From NCBI GenBank assembly GCA_021160245.1, contig JAGHCW010000138.1:1-28317 (forward strand): a DNA stretch of 28,317 bases. Reading direction: 5' to 3'. Source of the stretch: a bacterium. Its GTDB lineage: Bacteria > B130-G9. This document shows positions 23,940 through 28,317 of the stretch, one piece after another; within the stretch, counting starts at the first letter, position 1, and every line of letters starts with the position of its first letter. Both the position numbers and the translations under genes were made by a program. The notes under the pieces are model-generated. The model was not told where the DNA came from. It did no database searches and saw nothing but the letters and a program-made list of their open reading frames with translations.

Positions 23940-24368
23940 CTAGAACCCGTGCTCCTGATTGAAGACTGGAACATCGGAACCTGTGGAGGTCAACTCATTG
24001 TAGATCAAAGCATATACTTGGATGGGAGCGCCATTCTCAAGGCGGAACTTTATGTATCCGCAACTTGCCGTTAAGAGCATGGGATAGCCTATGCCCTCCT
24101 TTGAGCAAATCAATAGCTGCTCGCTTGGCCTGATGCTGAACATGTCTGCAAAGACAGAGGAGCAAAAGTTCCCTTGCCTATCGCAGAACCGCACGTAGAT
24201 TAACTCATAATCCGATTCAGACCCGTTAACAAAAACCAGAAACGTGTACCAATCCTCAGCCGCCTGCCAATAGGGAACCAAGCCTCTCACAGCCGCGTCT
24301 TCCCATGTAGCAAGCGAGACTCCGGATAGCATGAGAAATACTATAGTTAGCATGACTAGCTTTCTCAT
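23940..24368 (-). CDS. Small secreted protein B, paralogue of 18422-18850
   Basis: 142 residues, exactly the length of paralogue A. Signal peptide MRKLVMLTIVFLMLSGVSLA; mature part 122 residues starting TWED. The shared core is PYWQ, WY, LVFVNGSE, YxRF, CS, DM, IR, EQL, FR, IYNE-TSTG, VP and the terminal GF. Unlike A it has four cysteines (in FCD, FCSS, ICSK and SCGY), which could form disulphides after export. AGGAGG precedes the ATG by 10 nt. Family and function are unknown. The conserved aromatic FPYW/VPYW and YNExTSTG ends suggest a compact beta-sandwich. A strong promoter and a hairpin terminator make it a one-gene transcript. Confidence 0.88.
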   Translation of the reverse strand: MRKLVMLTIVFLMLSGVSLATWEDAAVRGLVPYWQAAEDWYTFLVFVNGSESDYELIYVRFCDRQGNFCSSVFADMFSIRPSEQLLICSKEGIGYPMLLTASCGYIKFRLENGAPIQVYALIYNELTSTGSDVPVFNQEHGF

Positions 24369-24470
24369 CTACTCCATACCTCCTGTTGCGGTATTATGGC
24401 TTCAAGCATCGGAACAATCGTAAGCTGCAATTTTTGCTAATCTCCATGGGTAAAAGTACCCTTATTGGGA

Positions 24471-24499
24471 ATTATAAAGCACCAGATGCGGAATGTCCA
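24471..24499 (-). promoter_or_regulatory. Strong sigma-70-type promoter for secreted protein B
   Basis: On the minus strand: TGGACA (24499-24494, 5 of 6), 17-bp spacer, TATAAT (24476-24471, perfect). The transcript would start near 24464 with a leader of about 95 nt. A hairpin GGGTA-CTTT-TACCC (24448-24461) lies at its extreme 5' end, where it could protect the mRNA. Confidence 0.75.
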
Positions 24500-24561
24500 C
24501 TATCAATATAGTGGGATTAAACGCGTTGTGCCGGAAAACCTGCTCTGATACATTCCTGCCC

Positions 24562-25233
24562 ATGTCATCTGAACAACACATTGCGTCGGCAATTGCAGAG
24601 CTTGGCCTTTCCATTCACGAATCTAGGGTCTCGCGCCTCGCCCATTTCGTGGACTTGTTGCTCGAATACAACAAGAGAACATCCTTGACAGCTCTAAAAA
24701 CGGGCGAGGAGGTTGTCAGGAACCTGTTGGCCGATTCGCTTGCCGCTTCAATGGCTATGGGATTCGATTTGTCGCGGGAGTGCTTGGATTTGGGAGCAGG
24801 AGGTGGTTTTCCATCGATAGTTCTTTCGATAGCCTTCGATGGCAAGGCGTGGGTGGCAGTGGAGCGGAACAAGAGAAAAGCGGCGTATCTTAAGGCAGTA
24901 GCCCGTTCCCTCGCGATAGAAAGATATACTGTAATGCCGAGCGATCTCTGCCAAATCGCATACTCACAGGAGATGACACAGCGATTTCACCTTGTGACTA
25001 TACGCGGAGTGCGACTCGACACCAAAATCATCCGAGCAATCAAATCGGTCGCCGCTCCGGGCGCCTCAATCATTCGCTATGGCCACGGCGTCGATGAGTC
25101 GCTGCTAAGGGTTTACTGTGGCGCGAGGTGCGAATCCCAAGGGGAGAAATCGATCTCAGCTGAGGCGATGGGGAGGCGCATTCGGATCGAGCATGATGGT
25201 TATGATGAGTTTGGGGGCGATATCGAGGCTTGA
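24562..25233 (+). CDS. rsmG: 16S rRNA (guanine-527-N7)-methyltransferase RsmG (GidB), divergent
   Basis: 223 residues from ATG 24562. The longer frame from 24493 would start inside the divergent promoter; neither start has a clear Shine-Dalgarno site. Family landmarks: an N-terminal helix pair ending in LLLEYNKRTSLTAL (32-45), the SAM-binding loop LDLGAGGGFPSIVLSI (75-90), and VERNKRKAAYLKAVA (100-114), where GidB proteins have the residues that contact SAM. RsmG methylates G527 of 16S rRNA using S-adenosylmethionine; loss is known to confer low-level streptomycin resistance in other species. The second half is divergent (TIRGV replaces the usual SRA motif). Position directly before parA-parB is the classic arrangement; mnmG is not in the window. 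Confidence 0.85.
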   Translation: MSSEQHIASAIAELGLSIHESRVSRLAHFVDLLLEYNKRTSLTALKTGEEVVRNLLADSLAASMAMGFDLSRECLDLGAGGGFPSIVLSIAFDGKAWVAVERNKRKAAYLKAVARSLAIERYTVMPSDLCQIAYSQEMTQRFHLVTIRGVRLDTKIIRAIKSVAAPGASIIRYGHGVDESLLRVYCGARCESQGEKSISAEAMGRRIRIEHDGYDEFGGDIEA

Positions 25234-25249
25234 TGTTTCACGTGAAACA
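25234..25249. promoter_or_regulatory. parS: parS centromere site TGTTTCACGTGAAACA
   Basis: A perfect 16-bp palindrome matching the bacterial parS consensus (TGTTNCACGTGAAACA). It lies immediately after the rsmG stop codon and about 250 bp before parA; one further base pair on each side also matches. ParB loads here as a CTP-dependent clamp and spreads, and ParA then moves the nucleoprotein complex. I saw no second copy in the window. Confidence 0.95.
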
Positions 25250-25447
25250 TACATGTCCAGCAGCCCTTTCTCAACATCCTCTTCATAGAATCTGATCTGC
25301 ATCTCACCATTGCACCTTCGCGTCGCGTTTGCTACATTCTAAAAATGTCAGCTTTGTGCGTCGCTGTCGGACGTTAAGGCACCCAGCAGACACCGGAATA
25401 ATGGCCGGCCCATAGCACGGTTGATTTGGAATCGGGCGCGTCGCTAA

Positions 25448-25476
25448 TCGACCGGTCGCTTGGTTGCATGTAGAAT
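25448..25476 (+). promoter_or_regulatory. Candidate promoter of parA
   Basis: TCGACC (4 of 6), 17-bp spacer, TAGAAT (5 of 6), giving a short leader before the parA GTG at 25503. The rest of the rsmG-parA gap (25250-25447) shows nothing beyond parS and a trivial 5-bp hairpin. Confidence 0.4.
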
Positions 25477-25502
25477 ATTTGCGCTCATAAGGGAGCTTAG
25501 CG

Positions 25503-26315
25503 GTGACATATATAGTCGCGATCGTCAACCAGAAGGGCGGTGTGGGGAAAACGACAACAGCCGTTAATTTAGCCGCCGGCCTCGCCCTTGCCAACAAAAC
25601 GCCGCTTCTTATCGACATGGACCCCCAAGCGAACGCGACCATGACACTCGGTCTGGTTCCAGAGAGCCTTGAGTTCACAGTCTATGACGCCCTCATTAAG
25701 ACTAAAACCACATCAAAAGCAATCACACTAACCGAGATTGAAAACCTATCCATTCTACCCGCAAATTCCGACCTCGTCGCCGCCGATCTCCAGCTAGCAT
25801 CGGATAAAAGACGCGTATTTCGCCTATCGAAGGCCCTTGCCACCGTGCGAGACCAATTCACACACATCATCATCGACAGCCCGCCGTCGCTTGGCCTTCT
25901 TACAGTCAATTCCATCTGCGCCTCGGATAGCATCCTGATCCCCCTGCAATGTGAGTACTACGCGCTTGAGGGCCTATCTAGAACGCTTGAGGCGCTTCAG
26001 ACATTCAGGAAGCGACTCGGGCTTGACCTCAGCATCGCCGGAATGCTGCTTACTATGATGGACTCCCGGACAAAGCTCTCCGCGGAAGTCGCCTCAGAGG
26101 TCCGCAGACACTTCCCTGATAAGGTCTTCTCGACCATAATCCCCAGGAATGTCCGGGTAGCAGAGTCGCCCGGCCATGGGAAACCAGTTATCACCTACGA
26201 CGTCGCATCCAGAGGGTCAAGAGCATTTCTAAGTCTAACAAAGGAGTTCTTGGAACATGAGCGAAAAGAAGAGACTAGGTCGAGGGCTAGACGCAATCTT
26301 GGGCGAGTCGTCTAA
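25503..26315 (+). CDS. parA: Chromosome-partitioning ATPase ParA (Soj)
   Basis: 270 residues from GTG 25503 with AAGGGAG 8 nt upstream. The deviant Walker A is KGGVGKTT (11-18, signature lysine 11 and catalytic-loop lysine 16). Switch I is DMDPQAN (38-44), and Walker B/switch II is IIDSPPSLGLLT (123-134). There is no N-terminal helix-turn-helix extension, so it is the small chromosomal Soj type. It dimerises on ATP, binds DNA non-specifically and is cleared by ParB, which drives origin segregation. Its last 59 nt overlap parB in another frame, a tight coupling. The C-terminal tail is Arg-rich (TRSRARRNLGRVV), which may help DNA binding; this is partly forced by the overlap. Confidence 0.97.
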   Translation: MTYIVAIVNQKGGVGKTTTAVNLAAGLALANKTPLLIDMDPQANATMTLGLVPESLEFTVYDALIKTKTTSKAITLTEIENLSILPANSDLVAADLQLASDKRRVFRLSKALATVRDQFTHIIIDSPPSLGLLTVNSICASDSILIPLQCEYYALEGLSRTLEALQTFRKRLGLDLSIAGMLLTMMDSRTKLSAEVASEVRRHFPDKVFSTIIPRNVRVAESPGHGKPVITYDVASRGSRAFLSLTKEFLEHERKEETRSRARRNLGRVV

Positions 26316-27105
26316 TCCAGGTGAGGCGCAGCCCACCGTCATTGAGATTGACCTCGACCTCATCACGCCCAACAAGCAACAGCCGAGGCAGCGATTTGAT
26401 GGAGATGAGCTCTCGACGCTGGCTCAATCAATAAGGCAAAGCGGCGTCATTCAGCCGATTCTGCTGAGAAGAATGGCCGATGGCTATGAGATCATCGTCG
26501 GGGAACGTCGCTGGAGAGCGGCTCAATCTGCCGGCCTCGCTAGAATACCGGCAATAGTCCGCGACCTATCCGATTCTCAGATGCTGTCCACCGCCCTGAT
26601 CGAGAACGTTCAGCGGGCAGACTTGAATTCCTTGGAGATAGCAATCGCTTATGAGAGACTCGTTACAGACGCCGGACTCTCTCATGCTCAAGTGGCCAAG
26701 TTCGTCGGAGTCACTAGAAGCTCGGTCACGAACTACCTAAGGCTCTTAAGCCTGCCGGAGAGCATCAAGAGCGATCTGCTCGATGAAAAGCTCTCAATGG
26801 GGCATGCACGCGCCCTTCTTGCGCTTGATAGTGCCAGGAAGCAACGCGCGCTGGCCGATATGATCATAGCTCGGGACCTTTCCGTCCGTCAGACGGAGAA
26901 GCTCGTGCGAAATATGACCACTCCAACGCCGGTGGCCCCGCCCAAGCCAACTCCTGAGCTTGACGCCATCCGGGATGAACTCCGCGGCCTGCTGGGCACA
27001 AAGGTCGCCATCACTGGCACCAGAAAGGGCGCCGGCAGAATCCAGATTGAATACTACTCTCATCAAGACCTCGAAAGGCTTCTATTAATCCTGAGGGGAG
27101 AGTAA
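26257..27105 (+). CDS. parB: Chromosome-partitioning protein ParB (Spo0J), CTPase clamp
   Basis: 282 residues, normal length, with AAGGAG about 10 nt before the ATG inside parA. Order: N-terminal ParA-interaction peptide (KKRLGRGLDAIL, 4-15); the ParB/Srx CTP-binding domain (about 28-120) with GERRWRA (82-88) and ENVQR (116-120); a helix-turn-helix for parS (LSHAQVAKFVGVTRSSVTNY, 141-160); a short linker rich in Pro (about 222-232); and the C-terminal dimerisation domain. It loads on parS (25234-25249), slides as a clamp and stimulates ParA. All motifs look intact. Confidence 0.97.
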   Translation: MSEKKRLGRGLDAILGESSNPGEAQPTVIEIDLDLITPNKQQPRQRFDGDELSTLAQSIRQSGVIQPILLRRMADGYEIIVGERRWRAAQSAGLARIPAIVRDLSDSQMLSTALIENVQRADLNSLEIAIAYERLVTDAGLSHAQVAKFVGVTRSSVTNYLRLLSLPESIKSDLLDEKLSMGHARALLALDSARKQRALADMIIARDLSVRQTEKLVRNMTTPTPVAPPKPTPELDAIRDELRGLLGTKVAITGTRKGAGRIQIEYYSHQDLERLLLILRGE

Positions 27106-27106
27106 C

Positions 27107-27463
27107 ATGGCCTCCGCGGCCAAGACCGCGCTCAGCGCCTACCTGGGCAGAGGAACAAAATTCAAGGGCGAGCTTCGTTTCTCCGGCATTCTCCGAATCG
27201 ACGGTATCCTCGAGGGCCAAATCCTTTCCGAAGGCACTCTTTCCATTGGCGAAAGTGGCGTGGTCAAGGGCGAGATCAAGGTCGGAGAGCTTCTCATAAG
27301 CGGAGTAGCCGACGGCGTGATTGAAGCGACAAGATTAATCGACGTGGCGGGATCCGGCAAGCTCTTCGGCAGACTTCTCGCCCCATCCATTCACATCGCG
27401 GAGGGCGTAGTCCTCCAGGCTGAAGTCCGCGTCGGGGCGCCAGACAGGAAGCCGTTCCAGTGA
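27107..27463 (+). CDS. Bactofilin (polymer-forming cytoskeletal protein)
   Basis: 118 residues, the usual bactofilin size. The start ATG follows the parB stop by one base, with GGGGAGA upstream inside parB. The whole protein is a DUF583-type right-handed beta-helix: repeated short turns such as GTKFKGELRFSGILRIDG, LEGQILSEGTLSIGES, VKGEIKVGELLISG, and ending AEGVVLQAEVRVG. Bactofilins polymerise without nucleotides into filaments under the inner membrane. In Myxococcus, bactofilin filaments scaffold the ParABS machinery, so the position right behind parB suggests, but does not prove, a segregation-linked role. The tail DRKPFQ is short, unlike bactofilins with long Pro-rich ends. Confidence 0.93.
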   Translation: MASAAKTALSAYLGRGTKFKGELRFSGILRIDGILEGQILSEGTLSIGESGVVKGEIKVGELLISGVADGVIEATRLIDVAGSGKLFGRLLAPSIHIAEGVVLQAEVRVGAPDRKPFQ

Positions 27464-27506
27464 AGCCATCGACACCCCGGAACAGGAAACGAATAAGAGA
27501 AGATCG

Positions 27507-28317
27507 ATGAGCCACAGATTCAGCATAGCCGCCATCATCGTAAGGTATGCGAAAGACTCCAAGATCGCGGATTGCCTCGCCTCGTTGAGGTCGTCCACAA
27601 GACCCCCTGACGAGGTATGCGTTATCGACAATCGCCCCTCTGACGGGCTAATCGACGCCATGCGCAGCCAGTTCCCGCAAATGAATGTCTTTGGCCAGAA
27701 GCACAATATCGGATTTGCCGCCGGCTGCAACGAGGGCATTCGACGGACGCAATCTGACTTGCTGCTAATCCTCAATGATGACAGCTATCTTCATCGGGAA
27801 TGCATCGAGCGGCTTGCCAGGGAGTTCGATGACACCCCCAGGCTTGCTGCCTGCCAGCCCAAGATACTCGCGGCGGCTGACCATGAGATGTTTGAATACG
27901 CCGGCTGCTCGGGCGGATTTCTGGATATGTTCGGCGTCCCTTTCCTTCGCGGTCGGATACTCGACACAGTGGAGCGAGATTGCGGCCAGTATGGGGACGT
28001 GCGAGAGATACTCTGGGCTTCCGGAGCCGCTTTTATGATGAGTCGCTCCGTGCTTTCTGACGTCGGCCTCTTTGATGAGGTGTTCTTTGCACACATGGAG
28101 GAGATCGATCTGTGCTGGCGCATGCATCTTATGGCCTATCTTGTTAAGGTCATACCTGATGCGGTCGCATACCATTTTGGAGGCGGAACACTCGCTTATG
28201 AGAGTCCGCTTAAGACGTTCTTCAATTACAGGAACAACTGGCGCATGTTGCTGAAGAACTTCTCCCTCTGGCCCCTGGTTGTCGTGATACCCGCGAGGCT
28301 CGCATTGGACCTCTGCA
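27507..28317 (+). CDS. Family 2 glycosyltransferase (rhamnosyltransferase-like), 3'-truncated by window
   Basis: Open from ATG 27507 (AAGAGAAG upstream) to the right edge, 270 codons seen. A GT-A fold is clear: SIAAIIVRYAKDSKIADCLA start; VIDNRPSDG (39-47); HNIGFAAGCNEGIR (66-79); the nucleotide/metal-binding LILNDDSY (87-94, Asp91/Asp92); ASGAAFMMSRSVLSDVG (171-187); then FDEVFFAHMEEIDLCWRMHL (189-208), which holds the catalytic acidic motif; and YRNNWRMLLKNF (241-252) near the membrane-associated end. The group includes WbbL-like rhamnosyltransferases that add a sugar to polysaccharide or glycolipid on the cytoplasmic face. The real donor is unknown. It is 43 bp after the bactofilin gene and could be co-transcribed with it. 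Confidence 0.9.
   Translation, partial: MSHRFSIAAIIVRYAKDSKIADCLASLRSSTRPPDEVCVIDNRPSDGLIDAMRSQFPQMNVFGQKHNIGFAAGCNEGIRRTQSDLLLILNDDSYLHRECIERLAREFDDTPRLAACQPKILAAADHEMFEYAGCSGGFLDMFGVPFLRGRILDTVERDCGQYGDVREILWASGAAFMMSRSVLSDVGLFDEVFFAHMEEIDLCWRMHLMAYLVKVIPDAVAYHFGGGTLAYESPLKTFFNYRNNWRMLLKNFSLWPLVVVIPARLALDLC

Noticed and set aside
24369-24377. ATG GAG TAG mini-frame just before the secreted protein B start
   Set aside because: Two codons can arise by chance from the Shine-Dalgarno context; paralogue A has no counterpart.
27335-28175. Minus-strand frames opposite bactofilin and GT2
   Set aside because: They are antisense shadows of two genes with clear family motifs.

Overview
The window looks like chromosomal DNA from an uncultivated, free-living diderm (Gram-negative-type) bacterium. 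It uses the standard code and has moderate G+C. Evidence for two membranes: a porin-like beta-barrel protein ending in aromatic residues, a lipoprotein, many Sec signal peptides, a heptose-type isomerase and a bactofilin. The mix (ClpC, system II cytochrome c maturation, ParABS, secreted beta-helix and TPR proteins, a gingipain-type propeptide) resembles genomes of FCB-like or other candidate phyla. I cannot fix the phylum from this sequence. No rRNA, tRNA, CRISPR array or transposase was recognised.

Layout. 1-470 (-): start of a secreted C25 (gingipain-like) peptidase running off the left edge. 775-3204 (+): a ClpC-type AAA+ unfoldase. 3425-5089 (+): three overlapping genes encoding an unknown protein, a protein with a DUF5678-like tail, and a retropepsin-like aspartic protease; a bidirectional hairpin terminator closes the cluster. 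5128-6303 (-): porin. 6450-7409 (+): orphan Opp/Dpp ATPase. 7537-8973 (+): GT-C-type membrane glycosyltransferase. 8974-9367: nested inverted repeats and a promoter. 9368-13312 (+): ResB, CcsA and a GmhA-like SIS isomerase. 13496-18337 (-): a probable two-gene operon of a TPR lipoprotein and a large TPR protein with two ILEI/PANDER-like domains. 18422-18850 and 23940-24368 (-): two paralogous small secreted proteins of an unrecognised family, each with its own promoter and terminator. Between these lie an intergenic region with a perfect 20-bp inverted repeat, a small exported ORF, a TPR protein (19876-22014 +) and a secreted beta-helix protein (22026-23624 -). 24562-27463 (+): rsmG, a perfect parS site, parA, parB and a bactofilin. 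27507 to the right edge (+): a GT2 glycosyltransferase.

How it fits together. The right end is a classical chromosome-segregation locus (rsmG-parS-parA-parB) with a bactofilin directly behind parB. The middle is dominated by cell-envelope and secreted proteins, several of them repeat-built. The most promising under-described items are the retropepsin/DUF5678 three-gene cluster, the double-ILEI TPR protein with its lipoprotein partner, and the paralogous secreted protein family. Several starts differ from the longest open frame and were chosen from Shine-Dalgarno sites, signal peptides or terminators; each case is explained in its entry.
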